From NCBI RefSeq assembly GCF_002002885.1, contig NZ_CP019510.1:4650001-4714000 (forward strand): a stretch of DNA of 64,000 bases, in the 5' to 3' direction. The DNA is from Janthinobacterium sp. LM6 (lineage in GTDB: Bacteria > Pseudomonadota > Gammaproteobacteria > Burkholderiales > Burkholderiaceae_D). The number at the start of each line of letters is the position of its first letter. Position 1 is the first letter of the stretch. Positions 49,546 through 57,996 of this stretch are shown here, one piece after another. Under the pieces are notes generated by a model. The model did no database searches, was not told the origin of the DNA, and worked only from the letters and a program-made list of their open reading frames with translations. Both the position numbers and the translations under genes were made by a program.

Positions 49546-50472
49546 CTACGCCGAATGGCCCGGCAGATGCTGCGCCAGGCGGGCAAACACATCCGGTTCG
49601 CGCATGCGCGCCATCCACCAGCGCAGCGCGGCGCCATCCTCGCCCACTCGCCAGGCCAGGTAAAACGTTTCCGACGGTTTCGGCTCTTCGACGGCCTTTT
49701 CCACCAGCAAGCCACGCGCGATGGCGGCGCGCGCGCACGGTCCCGGCAAAAAGCCAAAGCCCAGCCCCAGCACCTGGTAATCGAACTTGACCTGCATGTT
49801 CGGCACGCTCAAGGCATCTTGTCCCAGCAGCAGGCCCACCGTGCGCGGCGCCATCTGGCGCGCCGAGTCGGCCACCACCACGGCCCGGTGCTGCTGCAGG
49901 TGGCCGCGCGACAAGGGTTCCGTCACCTGCGCCAGCGGATGCGTGGGTGCCACGGCAAACACGAAGTCGAGCATGCCGATCGGCTGCGCGATGTAGCCGC
50001 CGCCCGCCGGCCCGTCGCCGGGCGCGCCCACCAGCAAGTCGGCGCGCCGGTCCAGCAGCGCTTCCCACGTGCCCGACAGGGTGTCTTGCGACAAGCGCAA
50101 GCGCGTCTGTTGCGCCACGTCATAGAAAGCGCGCACGTCGTCGGCCAGCGCCACGGCGGAAAACATGGAATCGATGCCGATGGACAATTCCGTTTCCCAG
50201 CCGGAAGCCACGCGGCGCACGCGGTGTTCGAGGTCCTGCGCCGCCTTCAGCAGGTAGCGGCCCTCTTTCAGCAATTCCTGGCCGGCCGCCGTCAGCATGA
50301 CTTTCGGGCCATTGCGCTGGAACACCTGCACGCCCAGGTCGTCTTCCAGCTTGGCCACCGTATAGGAAATGGTGGACGGGACTTTGTGCAACTCCTTGCC
50401 GGCCGACGAGAACGAGCCGCGGCGGTCGATGGCGTCGACGATTTGCAGGGCTTCCAGGCTCAGTCTTAACAT
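49546..50472 (-). CDS. LysR family transcriptional regulator next to pirin gene
   Basis: A 308-residue regulator. The helix-turn-helix reads IVDAIDRRGSFSSAGKELHKVPSTISYTVAKLEDDLGVQVFQRNG (about 11-55), typical of the PA0477/AaeR-like LysR branch. The substrate domain starts near residue 85 (ETELSIGIDSMF). I choose the ATG at 50472, the usual distance before the DNA-binding helix; there is no clear ribosome-binding site. It is divergent from the pirin-doxX pair across 162 nt and is their likely regulator. Confidence 0.9.
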   Translation of the reverse strand: MLRLSLEALQIVDAIDRRGSFSSAGKELHKVPSTISYTVAKLEDDLGVQVFQRNGPKVMLTAAGQELLKEGRYLLKAAQDLEHRVRRVASGWETELSIGIDSMFSAVALADDVRAFYDVAQQTRLRLSQDTLSGTWEALLDRRADLLVGAPGDGPAGGGYIAQPIGMLDFVFAVAPTHPLAQVTEPLSRGHLQQHRAVVVADSARQMAPRTVGLLLGQDALSVPNMQVKFDYQVLGLGFGFLPGPCARAAIARGLLVEKAVEEPKPSETFYLAWRVGEDGAALRWWMARMREPDVFARLAQHLPGHSA

Positions 50473-50634
50473 TCGATTTTTTCGATCATAGGTCGCAAGA
50501 TTTTCCGTTTTTCTTTCCCGGCACAGGGGCCTATACTTTCTCCATCGTACAGCGAAGGGCAGAGGCCACAGCGTAGCGCCAGGCAACGGTCCTTCGAAAT
50601 TATCGCACATTAACTTATAGAAACGGAGTCCACC

Positions 50635-51336
50635 ATGTTACAGATTCGTCACAGCGAAGAACGCGGCGCCGCCAACCACGGCTGGCTCAATTCCCACCAC
50701 AGCTTTTCCTTCGGCAGCTACCACGATCCGCTGCACATGGGCTTTGGTCCCTTGCTGGTGATCAATGAAGACCGGGTCACGCCAGGCCAGGGTTTCGGCA
50801 CGCACGGCCACCGCGACATGGAAATCATTTCGTATGTGCTCGACGGCGCGCTCGAGCACAAGGACAGCATGGGCACCGGTTCCGTCCTGCACTACGGCGA
50901 CGTGCAGCGCATGAGCGCCGGCAGCGGCGTGCGCCACAGCGAGTTCAACCATTCGAACACGGATGGCTTGCACTTCCTGCAGATCTGGATCCAGCCGAAC
51001 GTGGCGGGCATTCCCCCCAGCTATGAAGAAAAACACTTCACGCCGGACAGCAAACGGGGCAAGCTGCGCCTGATCGCGTCCTCCGACGGCCGCCAGGGTT
51101 CCGTGCTGATCCACCAGGATGCGGCCATCTACGCCAGCATCCTGCAGGAAGGCGAGCAAGCCGAACATGCGCTGGACGAAGGCCGCCTCGCCTACGTGCA
51201 CCTGATCCGCGGCAGCCTGGTCGTCAACGGCACGCCGTTGAAAGCGGGCGATGCGCTGAAACTGACGCAGGAAGCGGCCGTGATCATCACGCAAGCAGAG
51301 GACGCAGAGTTTCTGGTCTTCGATTTACCGAAATAA
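50635..51336 (+). CDS. Pirin family protein (YhhW-like cupin)
   Basis: A 233-residue bicupin of the pirin family. The metal site of the N-terminal cupin is intact: two histidines in FGTHGHRDMEII, His in GSGVRHSEFNH and the adjacent Glu. YhhW and related proteins have quercetin 2,3-dioxygenase activity in vitro; the physiological substrate in bacteria is generally unknown. It starts at the ATG at 50635 with ACGGAG just upstream. It is the first gene of a pair with doxX, and divergent from a LysR gene, a common arrangement for redox- or electrophile-responsive pirins. Confidence 0.92.
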   Translation: MLQIRHSEERGAANHGWLNSHHSFSFGSYHDPLHMGFGPLLVINEDRVTPGQGFGTHGHRDMEIISYVLDGALEHKDSMGTGSVLHYGDVQRMSAGSGVRHSEFNHSNTDGLHFLQIWIQPNVAGIPPSYEEKHFTPDSKRGKLRLIASSDGRQGSVLIHQDAAIYASILQEGEQAEHALDEGRLAYVHLIRGSLVVNGTPLKAGDALKLTQEAAVIITQAEDAEFLVFDLPK

Positions 51337-51363
51337 TTGATAAATACAAAGAAAGAGAAAATC

Positions 51364-51750
51364 ATGGAAAACAGAACCAACGTATTGCTGCCCCTCGGCC
51401 GTGCCGCCCTTGGCGTGCTGTTCTTTGTTTCGGGCTTGCTGAAAATCGGCGGCTTTGCGGGCGTGGCCGGCTACATGGCCAGCCAGGGCTTGCCAATTGC
51501 CAATATTTTGCTGGTGGGCGTGATCGTCCTGGAAGTGGGCGGCGGCTTGCTGCTGATCACGGGCTGGCAGGCGCGCTGGGCGGCGCTGGCCCTGGCGCTG
51601 TTCCTGATCCCGACGACGCTCATCTTCCACGCCTTCTGGAGCGCCGATGCGGCCCACTTCCAGGAGCAGCTGACGAACTTCCTGAAGAACCTGTCCATCT
51701 TCGGCGGCATGCTGTTGCTGGTGGAGCGCGGCTTTCGCCAGGCCAGATAA
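51364..51750 (+). CDS. DoxX family membrane protein
   Basis: A 128-residue inner-membrane protein with four hydrophobic segments. It opens with NVLLPLGRAALGVLFFVSGLLKIGGFAGVAGYMASQGLP, the DoxX hallmark, and ends with the LKNLSIFGGMLLLVERG segment. The ATG at 51364 is 27 nt after the pirin stop codon, so the two form an operon under the LysR regulator. DoxX proteins occur in oxidative-stress and thiol-linked systems, but the activity of this small form is not defined. Confidence 0.9.
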   Translation: MENRTNVLLPLGRAALGVLFFVSGLLKIGGFAGVAGYMASQGLPIANILLVGVIVLEVGGGLLLITGWQARWAALALALFLIPTTLIFHAFWSADAAHFQEQLTNFLKNLSIFGGMLLLVERGFRQAR

Positions 51751-51808
51751 GGCTAAGGCCGCCTGACCGGACGGGCCCGTCATGGACGCGGCCCGCCCGG
51801 CCGGCAGC

Positions 51809-51848
51809 CTGTCACCGTTTTGTCATCAAGCTGACATGGCGCTGTCAC
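51809..51848 (+). promoter_or_regulatory. Two adjacent PHO boxes (PhoB sites)
   Basis: Four heptamers start exactly 11 bp apart: CTGTCAC (51809), TTGTCAT (51820), CTGACAT (51831) and CTGTCAC (51842), each followed by a 4-bp spacer. A PHO box is two such repeats in 18 bp, so this is two boxes in phase, at 51809-51826 and 51831-51848. They end 58 nt before the PhoX start codon. This indicates activation by PhoB under phosphate starvation. Confidence 0.9.
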
Positions 51849-51906
51849 ATTCGACAACTATCATGCGGTTGCCTTTAAATCACGCAACCACAGGACATCG
51901 CAGCCC

Positions 51907-54162
51907 ATGAACAAGCCCAACGATCTGGCCATCCGCGCCACCGATCTGAACGACATTGACAGCAACGCGTCCCACGACAACCATTTCAACAGCATCCTGA
52001 ACGCCCGCCTGAGCCGCCGCAACTGGCTGCGCGGCAGCGCCGTCACGGCCGCTACCGCCGTCATGGGTTCGATGGGCCTGTCCGCTTGCGGCGGCGGCAG
52101 CGATGCGGCCGCCGTCACGCCGACGCCGACGCCGACGCCAACGCCGACGCCCGAAAAACTGCTGGCCTTCACGGCCGTGCCAAAAAGCCTGGCCGACGTC
52201 GTGTCGGTGCCGGCCGGCTACACGGCCACCGCCCTGTATGCGCTGGGCGACTCGCTGCGCGCGGCCACGCCAGCCTACAAGAACGACGGCAGCGATACCG
52301 ATTTCGACAACCGCGCCGGCGACCACCACGACGGCATGGAATACTACGGCCTGTCCGCCGCAGGCGCGCCGCTGGCATCCGGCGCCGAACGGGGCTTGCT
52401 GGCGATGAACCACGAAGCGACCACCGACGAAAAACTGTCCTCGCACTTCCTGCACGTGAATGGCGGCACCACCACGCTGCCGCGCCCCGCCGCCGAAGTC
52501 GACAAGGAAGTGGCCGTCCATGGCCTGAGCGTGGTGGAAGTCAAGAAGACGAGCAGCGCCTGGGCCACGGTCAACGATTCCGCCTTCAACCGCCGCGTCA
52601 CGCCGCTGACGGATATCGAGCTTGCCGGCCCCGTGCGCGGCAACGCCCTCGTGGTGACCAAGTACTCGCCGACCGGCACCAAGACGCGCGGCACCATCAA
52701 CAACTGCGGCACGGGCAAGTCGCCATGGGGCAGCTACCTGTCCGGCGAAGAAAACTGGGCCGGCTACTTCACGCGCTCGGCCACCGACAACGCCGCGCGC
52801 GGCGACAAATCCGTGGTGTCGCTGAACCGCTATGGCCGCAGCCAGGGCGGCGCCTCGCGCCACGGCTGGGAAACGGGCGGCAGCGACGACAAGTACGCGC
52901 GCTGGAACCTGAGCAAGATCGGCGCATCGGCCGATGGCAGCGACGACTACCGCAATGAGCTGAACGGCATGGGCTACATCGTCGAGATGGACCCGTACGA
53001 CAAAACCAAGGCGATCCGCAAGCGCACGGCGCTGGGCCGCTACGCGCACGAAAGCGCCGCCTTCAGCGTGCCGGCCGTGGGCCAGCAGCTGGCCGTCTAC
53101 ATGGGCGACGATTCGCGCAACGAATACATCTACAAATTCGTCACGGCCGCCGTCTGGGCCGCGGCGGACGCCAACCCGGCCGACCGTATCGCCACGGGCG
53201 ACAAATACCTCGATTCGGGCAAGCTGTACGTGGCCAAGCTGGCCGCCGACGGCACCGGCCAGTGGATCGAGCTGGCCCTGTCGAACGCGCAGATCCAGGC
53301 GTACGGCGCCTACAAGTTCGCCGACCTGGCCGACGTGCTGGTCAACGCCCGCCTGGCGGCCGACGCCGTGGGCGCAACAAAAATGGACCGCCCGGAATGG
53401 TGCTCGGTCAACCCGGCCAACGGCGAGATCTATTACACGCTGACCAACAACTCGAACCGCACCGTCAATCCGAGCGGCTCGTCGCAGCTGGCGCCGGACG
53501 GCGGCAACCCGCGCGCCTACACGGACATGAAGGGCAGCAGCGCGCAAAACGGCAATCCGAACGGCCATATCATCCGCTTCAAGGAAGGCACGGGCGCGGC
53601 GGCAGCCACCAGCTTTACCTGGGATGTCTACCTGTTCGGCGCCGAGAGCGGCGCCGACGCCAGCAAGATCAACCTGTCGAACCTGACGGCCGACCAGGAT
53701 TTCTCGAGCCCGGACGGCCTGGCCTTCAGCCCCTACACGGGCATCTGCTGGATCCAGACCGACGATGGCGCGTACACGGACGTGACCAACTGCATGATGC
53801 TGGCCGCCATCCCCGGCAAGGTGGGCGACGGCGCCAAGTCCACCCTGAACTACGCCACGGCGGCCGGCGGCAACCTGGCCGTCGACACCTTCATCGGCAA
53901 GAAACCCACGGCCGACACGCTCAAGCGCTTCCTGGTGGGGCCGGTCGGCTCGGAAATCACGGGCATCAGCGAAACGCCGGACGGCAAGACCATGTTCATC
54001 AACATCCAGCATCCGGGCGAAAACACCGCGCTGGCGAATATCGGCGATCCGTCCAAATACACGAGCCAGTGGCCGGCCAACGCCGGTTATGGCGCCGGTA
54101 AGCGTCCCCGCTCGGCCACCATCGTGATCACCAAGAACGATGGCGGACGCATCGGCAGCTGA
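51907..54162 (+). CDS. phoX: PhoX-type alkaline phosphatase (DUF839), Tat-exported
   Basis: A 751-residue secreted phosphatase. The N terminus is a long Tat-type leader with the twin arginine in LSRRNWLRGSAVTAATAV, a lipobox-like LSACGGGS, and then a (TP)n linker. The main body has PhoX features: NHEATTD, a GTINNCGTGKSPWGSYLSGEENW segment with metal-ligand residues, MDRPEWCSVNP, and DQDFSSPDGLAFSPYTGICWIQTDD. PhoX enzymes hydrolyse phosphomonoesters using calcium and iron. The PHO boxes upstream fit a phosphate-starvation role. It is slightly longer than typical PhoX proteins, mostly from the leader and linker. It is a single gene, followed by a hairpin and terminator. Confidence 0.93.
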   Translation: MNKPNDLAIRATDLNDIDSNASHDNHFNSILNARLSRRNWLRGSAVTAATAVMGSMGLSACGGGSDAAAVTPTPTPTPTPTPEKLLAFTAVPKSLADVVSVPAGYTATALYALGDSLRAATPAYKNDGSDTDFDNRAGDHHDGMEYYGLSAAGAPLASGAERGLLAMNHEATTDEKLSSHFLHVNGGTTTLPRPAAEVDKEVAVHGLSVVEVKKTSSAWATVNDSAFNRRVTPLTDIELAGPVRGNALVVTKYSPTGTKTRGTINNCGTGKSPWGSYLSGEENWAGYFTRSATDNAARGDKSVVSLNRYGRSQGGASRHGWETGGSDDKYARWNLSKIGASADGSDDYRNELNGMGYIVEMDPYDKTKAIRKRTALGRYAHESAAFSVPAVGQQLAVYMGDDSRNEYIYKFVTAAVWAAADANPADRIATGDKYLDSGKLYVAKLAADGTGQWIELALSNAQIQAYGAYKFADLADVLVNARLAADAVGATKMDRPEWCSVNPANGEIYYTLTNNSNRTVNPSGSSQLAPDGGNPRAYTDMKGSSAQNGNPNGHIIRFKEGTGAAAATSFTWDVYLFGAESGADASKINLSNLTADQDFSSPDGLAFSPYTGICWIQTDDGAYTDVTNCMMLAAIPGKVGDGAKSTLNYATAAGGNLAVDTFIGKKPTADTLKRFLVGPVGSEITGISETPDGKTMFINIQHPGENTALANIGDPSKYTSQWPANAGYGAGKRPRSATIVITKNDGGRIGS

Positions 54163-54170
54163 TGTCACCT

Positions 54171-54194
54171 GCCTGGCGGCGGCATCCGCCAGGC
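54171..54194 (+). terminator. Hairpin after phoX
   Basis: GCCTGGCGG (54171-54179) pairs with CCGCCAGGC (54186-54194), a perfect 9-bp stem with a 6-nt loop, 9 nt after the phoX stop. No T run follows, so it may protect the mRNA end while termination happens at the next hairpin. Confidence 0.5.
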
Positions 54195-54276
54195 AAAGCC
54201 GGCCATCCACCTTGTAAAAGGAGGAAGTGCCCTTAAGTAAGGTTCATCACCAGACATTGCAACAACCGAATGGCAA

Positions 54277-54303
54277 CCGGGGAAAAACGTTTCCCGGCTT
54301 TTT
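54277..54303 (+). terminator. Intrinsic terminator downstream of phoX
   Basis: CCGGGGAAA (54277-54285) pairs with TTTCCCGG (54290-54297) with one bulged base, followed by CTTTTT. A strong intrinsic terminator on the plus strand, most likely the true end of the phoX transcript. Confidence 0.75.
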
Positions 54304-54314
54304 GGTATGATGGC

Positions 54315-54358
54315 AAGGCGCGCCGGCACCGGAGTGGTGTCGCGCGCCTTTTATTTTT
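54315..54358 (+). terminator. Second intrinsic terminator, 14 nt before ribA
   Basis: AAGGCGCGC (54315-54323) pairs with GCGCGCCTT (54342-54350); inside it GGCACC (54325-54330) pairs with GGTGTC (54336-54341), giving a nearly continuous 15-bp stem, and TTATTTTT follows. It is a stronger terminator than the one before it. Its position just ahead of the ribA ATG makes it either a barrier between transcripts or part of ribA control. Confidence 0.75.
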
Positions 54359-54371
54359 GATAATTACTTAT
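54359..54371 (+). promoter_or_regulatory. Possible -10 element directly before ribA (leaderless start)
   Basis: GATAAT at 54359-54364 lies 7 nt before the ribA ATG, where a transcription start would be expected. There is no Shine-Dalgarno sequence in this stretch. A leaderless ribA transcript would explain both facts. The -35 region would fall inside the terminator stem and is not a good match, so this is tentative. Confidence 0.35.
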
Positions 54372-55037
54372 ATGAGCACAACCATGCAAAGCGGCGCAGA
54401 CCTCCTGGCGACAGGCGAATTGGATTACACGACTTCCTGCGCACTGCCGACGCCGTGGGCCCAGTTCACCCTGCACGCCTTTGTCGAGCACGCCACTGGT
54501 AAAGAACACCTGGCCATGGTGCTGGGCGATATCGGCAACGGCGAACCGGTGCTGGCGCGCGTGCATTCCGAGTGCCTGACGGGCGACGTGCTGTTTTCGC
54601 AGCGCTGCGACTGCGGCGCCCAGCTCGAGGGCGCCTTGAAACGCATCGCCGAAGAGGGCCGCGGCATCTTGCTGTACCTGCGCCAGGAAGGACGCGGCAT
54701 CGGCCTGATCAACAAGATCCGCGCCTACCGCCTGCAGGAAGCGGGCGCCGACACGGTGCAGGCAAATGAACAGCTGGGCTTCAAGGCCGACGCGCGCAAC
54801 TACACCTTGTGCAAGCCCATGTTTGCGCAATTCGGCATCCACAGCCTGCGCTTGATGACGAACAACCCGCGCAAGATCGCCGCCATGGAAGCGCTGGGCA
54901 TCACGGTGGCCGAACGGGTGCCGCTGCTGGTTAACCGCAACGCCTTCAACCAGCACTACCTGAATACCAAGCAAAGCAAGCTCGGTCACATGATGACGCC
55001 GCAAACGGCGCCGGCGCTGGAAGACGGCGCCCTGTAG
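54372..55037 (+). CDS. ribA: GTP cyclohydrolase II
   Basis: A 221-residue cytosolic enzyme for the first step of riboflavin synthesis, converting GTP to the diaminopyrimidine precursor. Zinc-binding cysteines are Cys68, Cys79 and Cys81 in [18 protein letters not shown], and the catalytic loop is [10 protein letters not shown]. The later [11 protein letters not shown] segment is also conserved. The protein has the RibA-only length, without a RibB domain. The ATG at 54372 has no ribosome-binding site and sits 14 nt after a strong terminator, so initiation is unusual. I see no FMN riboswitch in front of it. Confidence 0.93.
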   Translation: MSTTMQSGADLLATGELDYTTSCALPTPWAQFTLHAFVEHATGKEHLAMVLGDIGNGEPVLARVHSECLTGDVLFSQRCDCGAQLEGALKRIAEEGRGILLYLRQEGRGIGLINKIRAYRLQEAGADTVQANEQLGFKADARNYTLCKPMFAQFGIHSLRLMTNNPRKIAAMEALGITVAERVPLLVNRNAFNQHYLNTKQSKLGHMMTPQTAPALEDGAL

Positions 55038-55106
55038 TTCCCCGGGCCGGCGCGTGCGCGATACCGCGCCGGGCCGGCCGCGCTCCTGCTCACGCACAAA
55101 GGATGC

Positions 55107-56519
55107 ATGAAATTATCTAACTACGCCTGCTTGCTGGCCAGCCTGTGCGCTGCCGCAGGCGCCCACGCGGCCGCGGCGCCTGTACCTGCCGCGCCTGCCG
55201 CGGCCACCTCCGCTTCGACTCCCCCCCTCAAGCCGCCGCCGGCCACCGCCGCGCCCGCCGCCACCGAACATGCGGCCCTGCCGCCGCCCTCGTCGGCCGC
55301 GCAAAAGCTGTACACGGCGGCGCGCGCCGACATCCTGCAAGTGCGCGTGCTGCTGAAAAACGGCCGCACGCAGTCATCGGTGGGTTCCGGCTTTTTGATC
55401 GGCACGGGCGACCTGGTGGTGAGCAACTATCACGTGGTCTCCCAATTCGCCCTCGACCCCGATACCTACGTGGGCGAATGGGTCGACACCAGCGGCCAGC
55501 GCGGCAACGTGGAATTGCTGGCCGTCGACGTGCTGCACGACCTGGCCGTGCTGCGCGTGAACCGCCATGGCACGGGTTTCTTCAAGATGCCGGAAGGGCT
55601 GGCGCCGCTGACGCAGGGCCAGTACCTGTATTCGATGGGTAATCCGCTGGACCTGGGCTTCGCCATTTCGGAAGGCTCGTACAACGGCGTCGTCACGCGC
55701 AGCTTCTACGACCAGCTGATGTTTACGGGACCGATCAATTCCGGCATGAGCGGCGGCCCCAGCGTCACGGCGAACGGCGACGTCGCCGGCATCAATGTCT
55801 CGAAACGCCTCGATGGCGAACTCGTCAGTTTTCTCGTGCCGGCCCGCTACGCCCAGCAATTGCTGGCCAAGGTGGCGCAGCAAGGCAAGCCGCCGAAGGA
55901 CTTCAAGCCGCTGGTGACGGCGCAACTGCTGGCGCACCAGGAAGTCATGCTGGCGCGCCTGCTCGACACGCCATTGAGCCTGAAAGCCATGGGCCCGTAC
56001 CGCGTGCCCGTGCGCGAGTCCGACCAGATGCGCTGCTGGGGCCGCTCCAACGTCAAGTCCGACAAGCCCTACATGCTCGACAACACCAGCTGCGCCATGG
56101 AATCGGCCATCTTTATCTCCGGCGCCCTGCAGACGGGGCAAGTGTCGATGCGCCACGAATTCCTGCGCAGCAGCGGTCTGGGCGCCCTGCGCTTTTCCGA
56201 GCTGGCCAGCGCTTCGTTCAAGAATGAAAGTTTCGGCAGCTACAAGAGCGCCAACCTGACAGGCCCGCAATGCACCGAACAGTTCGTCAAGAACAAGACC
56301 CTGCCCCTGCGCGCCGTCCTGTGCGTGCGCGCCTACCGCAAGTTTACCGGCCTGTACGACTTTGCCCTGCTGGCCGCCAGCACCGATGAGCCACTCATGA
56401 GCCTGCAAAGCCGCATCGACGCGCGCGGCGTGTCCTACGCCAACGGCATGCGCGTCACGCGCACCTTCCTCGAAGCACTGTCGCGCGCACCATCCACCAC
56501 TGGAACGCGCAAGCCATGA
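55107..56519 (+). CDS. Secreted trypsin-like serine protease, HtrA-type catalytic domain
   Basis: A 470-residue protein with a signal peptide ending near AHA-AAAP and a long Ala/Pro-rich linker (about 22-63). The S1C catalytic domain has His109 in VVSNYHVVSQ, Asp145 in DVLHDLAVLRV and Ser215 in INSGMSGGPSV, so the triad is complete. No PDZ domain is seen. Instead there is a C-terminal region of about 200 residues with several cysteines (MRCWGRS, NTSCAME, GPQCTEQ, VLCVRAY) that I do not recognise. AAAGGA just upstream supports the ATG. The stop overlaps the start of the FHA gene by 4 nt, so the two products probably work together. Confidence 0.85.
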   Translation: MKLSNYACLLASLCAAAGAHAAAAPVPAAPAAATSASTPPLKPPPATAAPAATEHAALPPPSSAAQKLYTAARADILQVRVLLKNGRTQSSVGSGFLIGTGDLVVSNYHVVSQFALDPDTYVGEWVDTSGQRGNVELLAVDVLHDLAVLRVNRHGTGFFKMPEGLAPLTQGQYLYSMGNPLDLGFAISEGSYNGVVTRSFYDQLMFTGPINSGMSGGPSVTANGDVAGINVSKRLDGELVSFLVPARYAQQLLAKVAQQGKPPKDFKPLVTAQLLAHQEVMLARLLDTPLSLKAMGPYRVPVRESDQMRCWGRSNVKSDKPYMLDNTSCAMESAIFISGALQTGQVSMRHEFLRSSGLGALRFSELASASFKNESFGSYKSANLTGPQCTEQFVKNKTLPLRAVLCVRAYRKFTGLYDFALLAASTDEPLMSLQSRIDARGVSYANGMRVTRTFLEALSRAPSTTGTRKP

Positions 56520-57496
56520 AAGCACCGTACTTCATCGAAATCCTCGCCGAGAATGGCGAAGTGCGGCAACGCCAGCGGATCGACACCCTGCCGATCCGCA
56601 TCGGGCGCGGCTACGACAACGACTTCATCCTCGACGACGCGCATACGGCCGCCGCGCACGCCATCGTCGAAGACGACGGCGCAGGCGGCCTGCTGCTGCG
56701 CGACCTGGGCAGCCAGAATGGCGTGATCCACCGGGGCCAGCGGCAATTGCAGGTGGCCATGACGGGCAACAGCATCGTGCGCCTGGGCCACACGCGCCTG
56801 CGCGTGCGCGCCAGCGACCACCCGGTGGCGCCCGAACTGGGCGACACGACCCGGCACGACTGGGAAGGCTTGCGCCCCGCCATCGCCGGCCTGGCCATGA
56901 TCGGCGCCTCGGCCGCCTTCAGCAACTGGCTCAGCGATGCGGACGCCTTCGAGCCGATTTCCTACCTGATGATCATCGCCTACGCGCTGGCCGGCGGCCT
57001 CGTGTGGGCGTCGATCTGGGCCGTGGCAAACCGCCTGTTTGGCCATGGGGCGCGCTTCGGCCGCCACCTGTTCATCATCGGCTGCGGCTTGCTGGCCATG
57101 GAAGTGTGGGAACTGGGCAGCAATGTGGCGGCGTATGCGCTGTCGCTGGAAGTGCTGACGCGCTACGGACGGCATATGTTCATCGTTATTGTATGCGCGA
57201 TGATCTATTACCATTTGTGCACGATCAAGCCGCAGCACCCGCGCCGTTTCGGCCTCGTCGCCGTCGTGCTGGCCATCGTGGGCTCGACCCTGATCCTGCT
57301 GAGCAACCTGCAGGCCAGCGGCCGCCTGGCCGACGAAGCCTACATGTCCGTGATCTACCCGCCAGCCTTGCGCCTGAGCCCGGATCACGCGACGGACGCC
57401 TTCTTCCGCGACGCGGCCAGCCTGCAGCGCGCCGTCGACGCCGAGCGCGGCCAGGCGGCCAAGGGCGCCGACGAAGACGAAGACAGCGGCGACTGA
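56516..57496 (+). CDS. FHA-domain membrane protein
   Basis: A 326-residue protein. The N-terminal FHA domain (about 1-100) has LPIRIGRGYDNDFILDD, the AHAIVEDD strand and DLGSQNGVIHRG, the standard phosphothreonine-binding features, although the usual Ser/His of the SxxH motif reads AAAH. Five or so hydrophobic segments (about 120-270) follow, with an acidic tail (GADEDEDSGD). The FHA domain should face the cytosol, in contrast to the exported protease encoded upstream. The ATG overlaps the protease stop codon, so the pair is translationally coupled. FHA implies a Ser/Thr kinase partner; none is in the window. Confidence 0.85.
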   Translation: MKAPYFIEILAENGEVRQRQRIDTLPIRIGRGYDNDFILDDAHTAAAHAIVEDDGAGGLLLRDLGSQNGVIHRGQRQLQVAMTGNSIVRLGHTRLRVRASDHPVAPELGDTTRHDWEGLRPAIAGLAMIGASAAFSNWLSDADAFEPISYLMIIAYALAGGLVWASIWAVANRLFGHGARFGRHLFIIGCGLLAMEVWELGSNVAAYALSLEVLTRYGRHMFIVIVCAMIYYHLCTIKPQHPRRFGLVAVVLAIVGSTLILLSNLQASGRLADEAYMSVIYPPALRLSPDHATDAFFRDAASLQRAVDAERGQAAKGADEDEDSGD

Positions 57497-57509
57497 ACCG
57501 CTATCATGC

Positions 57510-57549
57510 AAAAAGCCCGCCGGATCCTGACGCACCGGCGGGCTTTTTT
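57510..57549. terminator. Bidirectional intrinsic terminator after FHA gene
   Basis: GCCCGCCGG (57515-57523) pairs with CCGGCGGGC (57535-57543). An A run precedes and a T run (TTTTTT) follows, so it works for the FHA transcript and for the convergent PEP-CTERM transcript. Confidence 0.9.
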
Positions 57550-57591
57550 ACGTGCGCCGCGAAGGGCGCAGAATACTGCCAGAACTCGTGC

Positions 57592-57996
57592 TTAAAACTT
57601 GTCGTCCTGTTTGTGGCGCGCCGTGAAGCCCAGCAAGCCCAGGCCGATCAGCAGCATGGCGTAGATGGTTGGTTCCGACACTTCCGACACCAGGCCGTCG
57701 GTGCCGGCAATGCTGGACGGATGGTTGCCAGCCGCCTTGAATTGCACTTGCTGGCCACCATCGCAGCAGTTTTCCAGTTCGAAGAGGCGCAAAGTGTGGC
57801 TATCGACCAGCAAGGACCTCGAGGCGCTGAGGAACTGGCTGCCATTATCGCTGGCAGCGCCCGCCGCACCATAGGCGGCGGAATCGTGCGCGCCAGCGTT
57901 CCAGTAGCCGGTGGACAAGGGGATGGTGCTGGCGTTCGCATTGGCAAACACAGCGGCAACGATCAGGAACAAGGCGATTCTGGGCAAGTTTTTCAT
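57592..57996 (-). CDS. PEP-CTERM-type sorted protein (variant signal)
   Basis: A 134-residue exported protein. GGAGA 6 nt before the ATG at 57996 fixes the start; an upstream in-frame TTG is not needed. The signal peptide ends near ANANA-STI. The C-terminus has the tripartite sorting signal of exosortase substrates: a short motif, a hydrophobic span (YAMLLIGLGLLGFTA) and a basic tail (RHKQ). The motif reads SEP instead of the canonical PEP. These proteins are processed by an exosortase and linked to exopolysaccharide or biofilm in Gram-negatives. The exosortase gene is not in this window. The mature part of about 80 residues is low in distinctive motifs and contains a Cys pair (ENCCDGG). Confidence 0.8.
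   Translation of the reverse strand: MKNLPRIALFLIVAAVFANANASTIPLSTGYWNAGAHDSAAYGAAGAASDNGSQFLSASRSLLVDSHTLRLFELENCCDGGQQVQFKAAGNHPSSIAGTDGLVSEVSEPTIYAMLLIGLGLLGFTARHKQDDKF

Noticed and set aside
52121..52152. Short repeats at the start of phoX as a phase-variable tract
   Set aside because: The hexameric units encode a Thr-Pro linker in frame and are imperfect, so length change would not switch the gene off.
51880..54210. Long open frame antisense to phoX
   Set aside because: No recognisable domain; phoX has Tat signal, family motifs and PHO boxes.
54228..54311. Possible short leader peptide after an AAAGGAGG motif upstream of ribA
   Set aside because: The only start codon is a GTG 2 nt after the motif, too close, and the frame runs through a terminator. 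No regulatory amino-acid run is present.
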